This document shows positions 7,000 to 12,999 of a stretch of DNA of 13,504 nt, one piece after another. The notes beneath the pieces were generated by a model. The model saw only the letters and a list, made by a program, of their open reading frames with translations, was not told the origin of the DNA and ran no database searches. Positions within the stretch are counted from its first letter, which is position 1. Every line of letters starts with the position of its first letter. The translations under genes and the position numbers were made by a program. The DNA is taken from assembly GCA_017412445.1 (NCBI GenBank), contig JAFPYA010000345.1, forward strand, positions 1 through 13,504, given 5' to 3'. The stretch is from Clostridia bacterium (GTDB taxonomy: Bacteria; Bacillota; Clostridia; Christensenellales; Aristaeellaceae).

Positions 7000-7045
7000 A
7001 GAATAGCGCATTACGCAGCGTCACGAGCAATACCTTACGCAGGTA
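7000..7045 (-). promoter_or_regulatory. MerR-type promoter with long spacer and nearby dyads
   Basis: On the minus strand, TTGCTC (7025-7030) and TATTCT (7000-7005) are 19 bp apart, the over-long spacing typical of MerR-regulated promoters. The spacer holds the small palindrome ACGCtGCGT. Just upstream of the -35 there is a perfect 5-5-5 palindrome, TACCT-N5-AGGTA (7031-7045), and then an AT-rich stretch with the dyad AAAAAACA/TGTTTTTT (7053-7070). The predicted start site falls about 16 nt before the MerR ATG. This is the promoter expected of a self-regulated MerR gene. Confidence 0.5.
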
Positions 7046-7100
7046 GATTTTTAAAAAACAACTGTTTTTTGAAAACAACTTTGTGAGGACAAAATTACAC

Positions 7101-7131
7101 GCCCGACCCCGCGTTTGGCGCAAGGTCGGGC
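7101..7131 (-). terminator. Intrinsic terminator after luxS
   Basis: GCCCGACC (7101-7108) and GGTCGGGC (7124-7131) form a perfect 8-bp GC-rich stem, with further pairing possible in the loop. It lies about 20 bp after the luxS stop codon. On the minus strand it is followed by GTGTAATTTTG, a modest U-tract. Confidence 0.75.
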
Positions 7132-7151
7132 TGATATTTTATATGATACTG

Positions 7152-7676
7152 TCAGGAATCGAAGAAGCTTTGGCCGTCTTCCGTTATCAGGCGCTCGGCC
7201 TTGGGATACTCAAATATGGCGGCGTTGTCCGCATTGGCTTCAAGATACTTGACAAACTCCCCGGCGTACCATTTCGCCATCGCGAGATTGTGCATCAGGT
7301 AGTGACCGCAGTTGGCCGGCGCGGTGCCCGGCACCTCCTGTGCGTCATCCACGCTTTTGAACGCCCTCAAAAGCAGGTCATATATCTCCCGCGACGCGCG
7401 ATTGCCCTTGAGTATCAGATAAAAGCCGGTCAAGCAGCCCATCGGTCCCCAGTAGATGACCTCATCCTTCCAGTCAGGGGCGTTGCGAAGATAGGTGGCA
7501 ATCAGGTGCTCGAGCGAATGCATGGCGGCGACATCAATAACCGGCTCTCTGTTGGGTCTTTTGAGGCGGACATCGTAGGTCGTAACCGCATATTGTCCCA
7601 ATGTATCAACCCTGCTCGTGAAGATTCCCGGCACAATGCGCGTATGATCCACCGAAAAGCTCTGAATAAGTTCCAT
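7152..7676 (-). CDS. luxS: S-ribosylhomocysteine lyase (AI-2 synthesis protein LuxS)
   Basis: A 174-aa LuxS, which cleaves S-ribosylhomocysteine to homocysteine and DPD, the precursor of autoinducer 2, in the activated methyl cycle. The metal ligands are His53 and His57 in HSLEH and Cys123 in NCGHY; the catalytic Cys81 is in GPMGC and Glu56 is the second catalytic residue. Length is at the upper end for the family, mainly through a C-terminal extension after the last helix. The ATG at 7676 is chosen because AAGGAG lies seven bases upstream and MELIQSFSVDHTRI is the usual LuxS beginning; the longer frame from 7748 has no family support. It is followed by its own terminator. A 6-bp hairpin (TCCCGC/GCGGGA, 7706-7726) sits in the 110-bp region before it. 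I saw no S-box motif and no clear promoter there. Confidence 0.96.
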   Translation of the reverse strand: MELIQSFSVDHTRIVPGIFTSRVDTLGQYAVTTYDVRLKRPNREPVIDVAAMHSLEHLIATYLRNAPDWKDEVIYWGPMGCLTGFYLILKGNRASREIYDLLLRAFKSVDDAQEVPGTAPANCGHYLMHNLAMAKWYAGEFVKYLEANADNAAIFEYPKAERLITEDGQSFFDS

Positions 7677-7705
7677 TATGATTCTCCTTGCATTAGTATG
7701 GTGAG

Positions 7706-7726
7706 TCCCGCCTTGGCAAAGCGGGA
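7706..7726. repeat. Short inverted repeat upstream of luxS
   Basis: TCCCGC (7706-7711) and GCGGGA (7721-7726) flank a 9-nt loop. On the minus strand no U-tract follows, so it is not an obvious terminator. It lies 30 bp before the luxS start and could be a leader structure or an operator. Confidence 0.35.
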
Positions 7727-7786
7727 TTGCAGCTTGTGTTAAACGCAAGTCCGTCTTAAAGCGCCTTGTCCGCGATGAGCCTTGCG

Positions 7787-8440
7787 CTATCTCGCTTCGT
7801 CCTTGAGTACGGCTTTCAGGAGCAGCACTATCAGAAGAATGTAGCAGACCGTCTTGGGCAGCATCAGCATGCCCAGCATCGGCACGTATCCTGCGCCGAC
7901 CGCGACGGGTATGTAGAACAGAAACGACAATAGCACGAGCAGCCAGACGCGTTTAAAGCGGGTATCTTCGACGCTTTTGCGAAAATACAAAACGATAATC
8001 AGCGCGCCCAGCAGCACAAAGGGGACGTTGCGCACTATGCCCCACGTCGCCGAGGCTTCGTTGCTGAGCCAGCCGTTTTGAGGCAGCAGGCATAAAAGCA
8101 CGCGGATTCCCGCAAGAAGCCATGCGCAAAGGGAGAGCCGTTTGTCGTTCTTTTCGTGCCAATAGCCCAAATAGATATAGTACATGAGCACATAGAAGAC
8201 GGTCATCGTAATCGAAGTAACCAGCTTGCCTATGCCGAGCGCGGAGGTGAAATCCGTCCCAGTAACAAAATAGTTCAGTACCCTCGGCACAAGGTGGAAC
8301 GCGTCGCCTGAGCCCAGTATAAGCGCAGCCAGCCCCATAAGCCTTTCGTTTCGGTTTCGCGCCTTAACAAGCAGTATTATGCCGCTTATTACGGCAAACA
8401 GCAGGTAGAGCACGTCAAATGTGGATTCACCGTATTTCAT
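7787..8440 (-). CDS. Seven-helix integral membrane protein of unknown function
   Basis: A 217-aa, very hydrophobic protein with seven predicted membrane segments, at about residues 8-26, 33-52, 66-92, 99-117, 131-151, 160-181 and 187-210. The short loops are basic (KARNRNER, EKNDKR, KSVEDTRFKR). A conserved-looking GSGDAFHLVPR at residues 43-53, with an acidic residue and a His near the end of helix 2, may be functional. The start has AGAGGA about nine bases upstream. I do not recognise a named family. It lies 110 bp upstream of luxS on the same strand, with only a weak hairpin in between (AGCGC/GCGCT, about 7760-7790), so co-transcription is possible. An AI-2 related role would be speculation from position only. 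Confidence 0.75.
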   Translation of the reverse strand: MKYGESTFDVLYLLFAVISGIILLVKARNRNERLMGLAALILGSGDAFHLVPRVLNYFVTGTDFTSALGIGKLVTSITMTVFYVLMYYIYLGYWHEKNDKRLSLCAWLLAGIRVLLCLLPQNGWLSNEASATWGIVRNVPFVLLGALIIVLYFRKSVEDTRFKRVWLLVLLSFLFYIPVAVGAGYVPMLGMLMLPKTVCYILLIVLLLKAVLKDEAR

Positions 8441-8526
8441 ATTTGTTTATCCTCTTTCGGGTATAAAATGGCGTTACTGTGAAATATACTCCCCCGCCGT
8501 CCGCTTTCCTGCCTGCTTTAACGTTA

Positions 8527-8967
8527 TTATTCGTCGTCAAGCCTTCGGTCCATGTATTCCATGGCCCTTTTCATGTTCGCCATAAACGCCTTGTCCGGTA
8601 TCAGCGCGATGCCGTTTTCGTCGCTGAGCACTATCAGGCGCTGTCCTCCCGTGAGCCCGAACAGCTCTCTTGCGCCCTTGGGGATGACTATCTGTCCCCT
8701 GTCGTTAACCGCAACTGAGCCCCAGATGTTCTTACCCTTAGGCGCGGGCGGTATCGCGCCCACACCCTCCAGAGGCGCCGTCCTAATAAGGCTGTCTATT
8801 GTCGTCCCGTACACCTCGGCGAGCAGGGAGCACTTTTCGATATCGGGCACGGTTGCACCCGTCTCCCATTTCGCGTAGGCCTGCCGCGAAATGCCTATCT
8901 TTTCGGCAATCGCCTCCTGCGACAGAGCGTGCAGGTTTCTGAGCATTACAAGGTTGTCTTTAAGCAT
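8527..8967 (-). CDS. XRE-AbrB fusion transcriptional regulator
   Basis: A 146-aa regulator with two DNA-binding domains. Residues 4-60 are an XRE/Cro-type helix-turn-helix (SQEAIAEKIGISRQAYAKWETG is its core, residues ~16-37). Residues ~82-126 are an AbrB/SpoVT-type swapped-hairpin domain (VNDRGQIVIPKGARELFGL). A short helix with basic and acidic residues ends the protein. It is the last gene of the ABC transporter operon: the permease stop TAA overlaps its ribosome binding site (TAAGGAG), with an 11-bp gap. Being co-transcribed with the transporter, it probably controls that operon and itself; the inverted repeat at 10409-10453 is the best candidate target. Fusions of this kind are known in Bacillota, but the signal sensed is unknown. 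Confidence 0.88.
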   Translation of the reverse strand: MLKDNLVMLRNLHALSQEAIAEKIGISRQAYAKWETGATVPDIEKCSLLAEVYGTTIDSLIRTAPLEGVGAIPPAPKGKNIWGSVAVNDRGQIVIPKGARELFGLTGGQRLIVLSDENGIALIPDKAFMANMKRAMEYMDRRLDDE

Positions 8968-8978
8968 CTCTTTGCTCC

Positions 8979-9632
8979 TTAAAGGTCTATATTTTCAAAT
9001 TTCCGGCACGCCCCCGCGTAAGATGCGGCGGTCAAGAGGAAGCAGATAATAATCTCCGTCGCAAGCAGCAGCATCTGCAAAAGCATCTCCTCCGTGCAAG
9101 AGGCGTTGAGCCTTTCGAGTCCCGGCACGTGATGAAGTGCCTCGGACACAAATATCACCAAAAAGCAGGCGATGACGAACGCGACGAATGGCTTTGCAAA
9201 CTTATAGGCCGTATTGAAAAACCCGCCCACGAATATCAGGTTGAACAGGCCGAATATCACCAGCGCCATGCCAAGCGCAAAGCCGTTTGCGTTCATAAGG
9301 GCGTTTGCCTTGTAGGGGCCTGCCTCCGAAAAGACCGTCTCGCGCAATGCTGCCGAAAGCGCCATCAGCATAAACGCGCCCGCTTCGACGAGGCATACGA
9401 ACAGGTACTTTCCCTTAACTATATCCCTTTTTGCTATAGGCAGCAGCGCCGAAAACACTGTATCGTTTGCTTCCCTCGCCGACTGGAAGCTATGGAAGAT
9501 TCCGAGCGTGACAAAGAAGGCTCCGCAAAGGATGGGGTAGCCGGGCAAAAGGAACATAAGCCCAAAGGGGATAAACAGGTATGTGAGGATTGACGCGCTG
9601 AGCCGCATTTCCTTTTTGAGTATGTTACGCAT
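8979..9632 (-). CDS. ABC-2 type transporter permease
   Basis: A 217-aa integral membrane protein with six predicted helices. The segment MRNILKKEMRLSAS followed by two helices, then a cytoplasmic SAREANDTVFSALLPIAKRDIVKGKY stretch (about residues 52-76) is characteristic of small ABC-2 permeases of the PF13346 type, where the LPI-x-R motif contacts the ATPase. The ATG at 9632 is chosen because AAGGGGGTG lies just upstream and the coding sequence overlaps the end of the ATPase gene by 8 bp, typical of translational coupling; the longer frame from 9683 adds residues that do not fit the family. It would pair with the adjacent ATPase to export a peptide, lipid or drug, but the substrate is unknown. 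Confidence 0.88.
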   Translation of the reverse strand: MRNILKKEMRLSASILTYLFIPFGLMFLLPGYPILCGAFFVTLGIFHSFQSAREANDTVFSALLPIAKRDIVKGKYLFVCLVEAGAFMLMALSAALRETVFSEAGPYKANALMNANGFALGMALVIFGLFNLIFVGGFFNTAYKFAKPFVAFVIACFLVIFVSEALHHVPGLERLNASCTEEMLLQMLLLATEIIICFLLTAASYAGACRKFENIDL

Positions 9633-10347
9633 GCATCGCACCCCCTTCCATGCGGAGCATGGTGTCCTCAAGGCTTTCGCCACTTTGGGAATGCTTAACG
9701 ATAAAGTCCTCCCTGGGCATCGCCGCCGCGATTTGTCCTTTGGATATATAGACTATGTCGTCCGCGCACTTTTCTATGTCGCTGATTATGTGGGTTGAGA
9801 AAAACACGGTCACGCCGTCCCGCCTGAGCGTCTGAAACAGCTTGAGCAATTCATTTCTTGAAAACGGGTCGAGGCCGCTCGTCGGTTCGTCGAGTATGAG
9901 CACCTCTGCCGCATGCGAAAGCGCCAAGGCGAGGTTTGCCTTCACCTTCATCCCTTCGGAAAGCTCAAGCGGCGTTTTGCCTTCGTCTATCGAAAACATG
10001 TCGAGGTAACGCCTGTAGGCCGCGTCGTCCCACGTGTCGTAAAAGCCCTTTACGATGCTTACGATGTCCCGTATCTTTTTTCGCGGGTACCAGCTTACTG
10101 TCCCGGTGGAATAGCCTATGCGCTTTTTTATTTCCGCCTCATTGCCGATAAACGGCTTGCCGAAGTATTGAACCGTGCCGCCGTCCGGATGAACCATGCC
10201 CAGCATCGACTTTATGGTCGTCGTTTTTCCCGCGCCGTTTCTGCCTATAAAGCCCGTGATTCGCCCGCTTTCAAGGCAGAAGGAGACGTCCTTCAGCTCA
10301 AACGACGGATATTTTTTCACAAGCCTTTGAACCTCCGCAATAACCAT
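9625..10347 (-). CDS. ABC transporter ATP-binding protein
   Basis: A 240-aa ATPase subunit. Walker A is GRNGAGKT (residues 35-42), the signature is LSEGM (129-133), Walker B is ILDEP (151-155), and the H-loop His is 176 in FFSTHI. The signature is LSEGM rather than LSGGQ, as in several BcrA/YtrB-like exporters. The Q-loop region (GYSTGTVSWYPRKK) lacks the usual Gln. It is the first gene of the operon, with GGGAGG before the start, and overlaps the permease gene. It is read from a promoter at 10379-10407. By neighbourhood it powers the ABC-2 permease next to it. The exporter type fits the BcrA/YtrB group (antibiotic or peptide export and immunity), but the substrate is not known. Confidence 0.94.
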   Translation of the reverse strand: MVIAEVQRLVKKYPSFELKDVSFCLESGRITGFIGRNGAGKTTTIKSMLGMVHPDGGTVQYFGKPFIGNEAEIKKRIGYSTGTVSWYPRKKIRDIVSIVKGFYDTWDDAAYRRYLDMFSIDEGKTPLELSEGMKVKANLALALSHAAEVLILDEPTSGLDPFSRNELLKLFQTLRRDGVTVFFSTHIISDIEKCADDIVYISKGQIAAAMPREDFIVKHSQSGESLEDTMLRMEGGAMHA

Positions 10348-10378
10348 ATGAACCTCCCGAAATTTGATTCGTATGATT

Positions 10379-10407
10379 ATTGTAAAGCACGGTTGCCGAA
10401 ATGTCTA
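10379..10407 (-). promoter_or_regulatory. Sigma-A promoter of the ABC transporter operon
   Basis: On the minus strand, TAGACA (10402-10407) and TACAAT (10379-10384), each one base from consensus, are separated by 17 bp. The start site would fall near 10372, about 25 nt before the ATPase ATG. Confidence 0.75.
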
Positions 10408-10408
10408 C

Positions 10409-10453
10409 CAACCGCACATGACAGAATTATACGTTTTTGGTCATGTTCGGTTG
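10409..10453. promoter_or_regulatory. 14-bp inverted repeat upstream of the ABC operon, candidate operator
   Basis: CAACCGCACATGAC (10409-10422) and GTCATGTTCGGTTG (10440-10453) are inverted copies with 13 of 14 positions matching and a 17-bp spacer. A third half-site, CGGTTG (10390-10395), lies inside the promoter spacer. The left arm abuts the -35 box. The array fits a site for a dimeric regulator such as the XRE-AbrB protein of the same operon. Neither side has a U-tract, so it is unlikely to be a terminator. Confidence 0.5.
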
Positions 10454-10515
10454 CCCCGACAATCACAACGCACCGAAGCATTCGCTTAACGCCATGCGCC
10501 GGTCTGTGCGCATTT

Positions 10516-10557
10516 CGTCAGGCGCCTTACCGCTCGTCCGTCACAAAATGCCTGACG
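10516..10557 (-). repeat. 8-bp inverted repeat over the NUDIX stop codon
   Basis: CGTCAGGC (10516-10523) and GCCTGACG (10550-10557) are perfect inverted copies. The second arm lies in the last codons of the NUDIX gene. On the minus strand no U-tract follows (AAATGCGC), so it could be a Rho-independent terminator only in a weak sense. Confidence 0.3.
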
Positions 10558-11009
10558 CCGTTTTGTTGCTTCAAAACCTCGGTTCTGAAAAACTCCGGAT
10601 AATAGCGGATAGGGTCGTCCGGCGTTATCCAACGAAGCTGCTCCTCCTGCCCGTCCTCGGTAAAGCTGTTCGAGACAGGCGTGAAATCCCGAGGCACCTT
10701 CATGTAGAAATAAAACGATATCTCGTAAATCAGCTTTCCCATGTTTGTGGCCGCGTCGCCGTAGAAATAGTTTTCGTGGATAAAGCCCAGCCTGTCGATC
10801 TCCATCAGACAGCCCGTCTCCTCATACACCTCTCGCTTCACGGCCTCCATGGCGGTTTCGCCGAATTTTATCCTGCCGCCGACGGAATACAGATACTCCG
10901 GCCGCTTTCTGTTGCCTGCCATTAGCAGCTTACCGTCCTTAAGGATTATCGCTCCCACCCTAAGATTGATAAGGCCTTGATCGCACGGCACGCATATGTC
11001 TGAGTTCAT
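10527..11009 (-). CDS. NUDIX hydrolase
   Basis: A 160-aa NUDIX protein, cleaving a nucleoside diphosphate linked to another group with divalent metal. The Nudix box is complete: Gly45, Glu51, Arg59-Glu60-Val61, Glu63-Glu64 and Gly66 (GRIKFGETAMEAVKREVYEE). The box is preceded by YSVGG, and the C-terminal region has an EEQLRWITPDD segment typical of the family. GGAGG lies five bases before the start. It is the last gene of the minus-strand run that begins at 12859, 57 bp after the metallo-hydrolase gene. The substrate is not predictable from the box alone. Confidence 0.92.
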   Translation of the reverse strand: MNSDICVPCDQGLINLRVGAIILKDGKLLMAGNRKRPEYLYSVGGRIKFGETAMEAVKREVYEETGCLMEIDRLGFIHENYFYGDAATNMGKLIYEISFYFYMKVPRDFTPVSNSFTEDGQEEQLRWITPDDPIRYYPEFFRTEVLKQQNGVRHFVTDER

Positions 11010-11066
11010 GTTCTCCTCCCGTTATCTATTCTCTGTATCAGCTGACTTCTTTCGCATACTCCGCTG

Positions 11067-11648
11067 TCACTTCATGAGCTTTTCCGGCCTGTGGGCGTAG
11101 AATACGCGCAAGGGATGAAAGGCCAGAATGCGGTTCCAATCATCTTTGAGAAGCGCGTTGTTTTCATACGCCTGTAAATATTCTATCGGTTCAAGGTCTC
11201 CCACATAGCAGTCGCCGTCGTCCATGATCAGTGAGACGCTGTCTGCGCTGTGGCTGGGCGTAGGTATGATTTCACCTGAGATACCTCTTAACGCAAGAAA
11301 GCTTCTGCTCTCAGCGCAGGTAATTACCGTTCCCTTGCTCTCATCAATCGGCATGCAGGGCAGCCTGTCTCTTTCAAATATGCCGTCCGAAAAGTGCACA
11401 AAGTCCTTCTGCACGTCCATCAAAAGCAATTTAACTCCCTGCTTCATCAATTCGCTTATAAGCCCCATGTGATCCGGATGGTAGTGAGTGGCAAGCACAT
11501 ATTCTATATTCTTTACCCTGATATCATTTTTCTTTATCTCTCTATAAAACCCCGGCAAGGTTCCCGCGTAGTCTGTATCTACCAGCAGGCCGCCCTTAAG
11601 GCCGGGAATATAGAAGGTGTTGGTATTTCCATACTTGAGCTTTTTCAT
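11067..11648 (-). CDS. Metallo-beta-lactamase fold hydrolase
   Basis: A 193-aa MBL-fold protein with the dinuclear metal ligands in order: His55, His57, Asp59 and His60 in THYHPDHMG; His133 in PSHSADSV; Asp151 in GDLEP; and His186 in FYAHRP. This is a complete set for a glyoxalase II-like or related hydrolase rather than a true beta-lactamase. There is no signal peptide, so it is cytoplasmic. The ATG at 11648 has no recognisable ribosome binding site and lies just after a terminator-like hairpin (11668-11684), so its expression may be low or depend on readthrough from the TfoX gene. The substrate is unknown. Confidence 0.9.
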   Translation of the reverse strand: MKKLKYGNTNTFYIPGLKGGLLVDTDYAGTLPGFYREIKKNDIRVKNIEYVLATHYHPDHMGLISELMKQGVKLLLMDVQKDFVHFSDGIFERDRLPCMPIDESKGTVITCAESRSFLALRGISGEIIPTPSHSADSVSLIMDDGDCYVGDLEPIEYLQAYENNALLKDDWNRILAFHPLRVFYAHRPEKLMK

Positions 11649-11667
11649 TGTTTCATTCGGATAAAAG

Positions 11668-11684
11668 AGAACGTTTGCCGTTCT
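11668..11684 (-). terminator. Terminator-like hairpin between the TfoX-domain and MBL genes
   Basis: AGAACG (11668-11673) and CGTTCT (11679-11684) form a 6-bp stem with a 5-nt loop. On the minus strand it is followed by CTTTTATCC, a short U-tract. It lies 15 bp after the TfoX-domain stop and could limit readthrough into the next gene. Confidence 0.45.
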
Positions 11685-11699
11685 GTTCTAAAGACATTC

Positions 11700-12017
11700 T
11701 TATTTTTTCTTTATCTTCTGAGCCGGAAACTCTGGATACATCGCTTCCAGCAATTTATTCAGAAACTCCTTATTGTCCACCTCATTCACGAGCAGCATCG
11801 ACTTTGCCCCTTCATATGGCATTTCAATGTCTGCATCCGGCATCAACGCCGCGGCAGATTTCGTGGGCTTTACGAGAAAACGGTTATCGTAGATGCCGCC
11901 CACAATCCTGCCGCGATAGTATATGATGTATTCTCCCATCATCGCCCTATATGACACGTCATCCAATTCCGAAAGCTGTTCCATAATGAATTCCAGATAT
12001 TCCCTGCTCGACGCCAT
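11700..12017 (-). CDS. TfoX/Sxy N-terminal domain protein
   Basis: A 105-aa protein matching the stand-alone TfoX N-terminal domain. Visible are the opening helix (EYLEFIMEQLSELDDVSYRAMMGEY, residues ~6-30), the conserved MMGEYIIYYRGRIVGGIYDNRFLVKPT core strands, and a final helix (DNKEFLNKLLEAMYPEFP). Full-length TfoX/Sxy activates competence genes in Proteobacteria and also has a C-terminal domain; in Bacillota only this domain is common and its role is not established. CAGGAGG lies before the start. It lies in a tandem minus-strand run with regulators upstream and hydrolases downstream. The C-terminus is strongly basic (QKIKKK). Confidence 0.88.
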   Translation of the reverse strand: MASSREYLEFIMEQLSELDDVSYRAMMGEYIIYYRGRIVGGIYDNRFLVKPTKSAAALMPDADIEMPYEGAKSMLLVNEVDNKEFLNKLLEAMYPEFPAQKIKKK

Positions 12018-12086
12018 GCTTGCCTCCTGTTTCCTATCGGCTGACTGTAACCTATACGGCGATGTGCCCGCGTGCCGTGTTTGTTA

Positions 12087-12290
12087 TCAGACAAAATATT
12101 TATCGTCTGCTGTTTGGTGGATAACGCCCGTCTTTACAAGACGGTCCGTTATTCGCCTGAACCCGTTTGGATTGATAACCCCGGCCTCTGCCAATGTTCT
12201 GGCTGCAGCTTTTGAAGTCGCGCCGCAAGCCATCAGGTGCCTTATGATCATATTTTTGCGAATCAGCGGTATCGGCGGAAAAAATGCCAT
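12087..12290 (-). CDS. Small winged-helix-like protein of unknown function
   Basis: A 67-aa basic protein starting MAFFPPIPLIRKN. The ATG at 12290 is preferred because GAAGGGGG lies just upstream; the longer frame from 12359 overlaps the XRE gene. After a proline-rich start there are two or three short helices (IIRHLMACGATSKAAARTLAEAG), then a helix (NGFRRITDRLVKTGVI) and a beta wing (HQTADDKYFV), which is the order of a small winged helix-turn-helix. I recall similar short proteins from Clostridia annotated as hypothetical, but no function. It lies 28 bp after the XRE gene and probably shares its mRNA. DNA binding is inference. Confidence 0.7.
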   Translation of the reverse strand: MAFFPPIPLIRKNMIIRHLMACGATSKAAARTLAEAGVINPNGFRRITDRLVKTGVIHQTADDKYFV

Positions 12291-12318
12291 ACTGAATCCC
12301 CCTTCAATGATATAATTA

Positions 12319-12525
12319 TCAAAAATAGAAAACCTCTTCAAATTTTTTGTCCAAGGCAATGCACAGTATTAAGGCCAGCTTCGCGGTCGGGTTGAATTGC
12401 CCCGTTTCGATTGAGCTGATGGTATTGCGGGAAACTCCGACCACCTCAGCAAGCTGTGCCTGCGATAAGCCCTTTTCCGACCTGAGCTCTTTCAAATTGT
12501 TTTTAAGAATCAGTGCCTCATTCAT
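12319..12525 (-). CDS. Small XRE-family transcriptional regulator
   Basis: A 68-aa protein that is just an XRE/Cro-type helix-turn-helix domain: KNNLKELRSEKGLSQAQLA, VVGVSRNTISSIETG, then the two closing helices and the EEVFYF end that is typical of the short repressors of this group. GAGG lies about eight bases before the ATG and the gene is 10 bp after the membrane-protein stop, so the two are co-transcribed. Such small XRE genes next to a short membrane protein are common in Bacillota. It is the likely repressor for the three 20-bp operators at 12878-12958, which cover the promoter of its own operon. Confidence 0.93.
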   Translation of the reverse strand: MNEALILKNNLKELRSEKGLSQAQLAEVVGVSRNTISSIETGQFNPTAKLALILCIALDKKFEEVFYF

Positions 12526-12535
12526 ATAAAATGCC

Positions 12536-12859
12536 TCATCGCTTCATAATCTGCATAATCCTTCCGATCAAAAAGCCACACGAACCGATTGTTAAGCAAA
12601 TGGCCGCAATCAGTTCATGCAGTTTTTTCATTCTTGCATATTTACAGAAGAATACCACTGCAAGCCCGACCATAACCGCAAACAAAGCTTCATACGCCGG
12701 TCTGCCAAAAAACACACCGTCCAACACAGCCGCAAGCGCCAAAAGACACACACTTACGATCCAGCCGGCATGGATGCCCACTTTGGATGTCTCGATATCA
12801 GCAATATCTTTATTTTGATTTTCGATTCTGCTCTTTTCCAAAATTTCATCTCTGTTCAT
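12536..12859 (-). CDS. Small three-helix membrane protein, DUF6442-like
   Basis: A 107-aa protein: a charged N-terminus (MNRDEILEKSRIENQNKDI, residues 1-19) followed by three predicted membrane segments at about 28-51, 55-73 and 80-102 and a basic end. The charged start and the helix pattern match proteins labelled DUF6442, which often accompany a small XRE gene; this label is from memory. It is the first gene of the operon, with a perfect promoter at 12904-12932. No ribosome binding site is obvious before the ATG. Its function is unknown; the fixed pairing with an XRE repressor suggests it either senses a signal for the repressor or is its regulated output. Confidence 0.75.
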   Translation of the reverse strand: MNRDEILEKSRIENQNKDIADIETSKVGIHAGWIVSVCLLALAAVLDGVFFGRPAYEALFAVMVGLAVVFFCKYARMKKLHELIAAICLTIGSCGFLIGRIMQIMKR

Positions 12860-12877
12860 GGGAACGCTTAGATTATA

Positions 12878-12958
12878 TTGCCAAGTTTTATTGGCATAGC
12901 TTAATTATACTCATGCCAAGTGTACTTGTCAATACGTTTTGCAAAGTTTTCTTGGCAA
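12878..12958. promoter_or_regulatory. Three 20-bp operators (TTGCCAAG-N4-CTTGGCAA)
   Basis: Three dyads share the pattern TTGCCAAG-N4-CTTGGCAA. The first, at 12878-12897 (TTGCCAAG/ATTGGCAT), lies at the predicted start site. The second, at 12913-12932 (ATGCCAAG/CTTGTCAA), covers the -35 box and much of the spacer. The third, at 12939-12958 (TTGCAAAG/CTTGGCAA), lies just upstream. Each arm departs from the consensus by at most two bases. Centre spacings are 35 and 26 bp. The position and symmetry are those of a repressor array, probably bound by the XRE protein of this operon. Confidence 0.8.
12904..12932 (-). promoter_or_regulatory. Perfect consensus sigma-A promoter of the DUF6442-like/XRE operon
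   Basis: On the minus strand, TTGACA (12927-12932) and TATAAT (12904-12909) are both perfect consensus and exactly 17 bp apart. A promoter this strong is normally held in check, which agrees with the three operators that overlap it. Confidence 0.92.
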
Positions 12959-12999
12959 AATGATTGCAGTTCTATCTAAACACACCTATTGAAGAATAA

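Noticed and set aside
6978..7011. ATG at 7011 as the start of an intact YhfC gene
   Set aside because: It lies between the -35 and -10 boxes of the predicted promoter, has no ribosome binding site, and the residues it adds encode the MerR control region read in the wrong frame.
6139..7086. 315-aa open frame on the plus strand
   Set aside because: It is antisense to the YhfC frame, which carries the family's motifs; its residue composition is rich in His, Arg and Tyr without domains, and it crosses the MerR promoter.
7684..7715. TACTAA-type -10 box for luxS just before its ribosome binding site
   Set aside because: The start site would fall within the ribosome binding site and no -35 box lies at a proper distance.
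7083..7742. 219-aa open frame on the plus strand
   Set aside because: It is antisense to luxS, whose identity is certain.
7677..7786. SAM-type riboswitch upstream of luxS
   Set aside because: The region is only 110 bp and shows one 6-bp hairpin without the conserved core of an S-box or similar element.
9913..10602. 229-aa open frame on the plus strand
   Set aside because: It is antisense to the ABC ATPase gene and runs through its promoter region.
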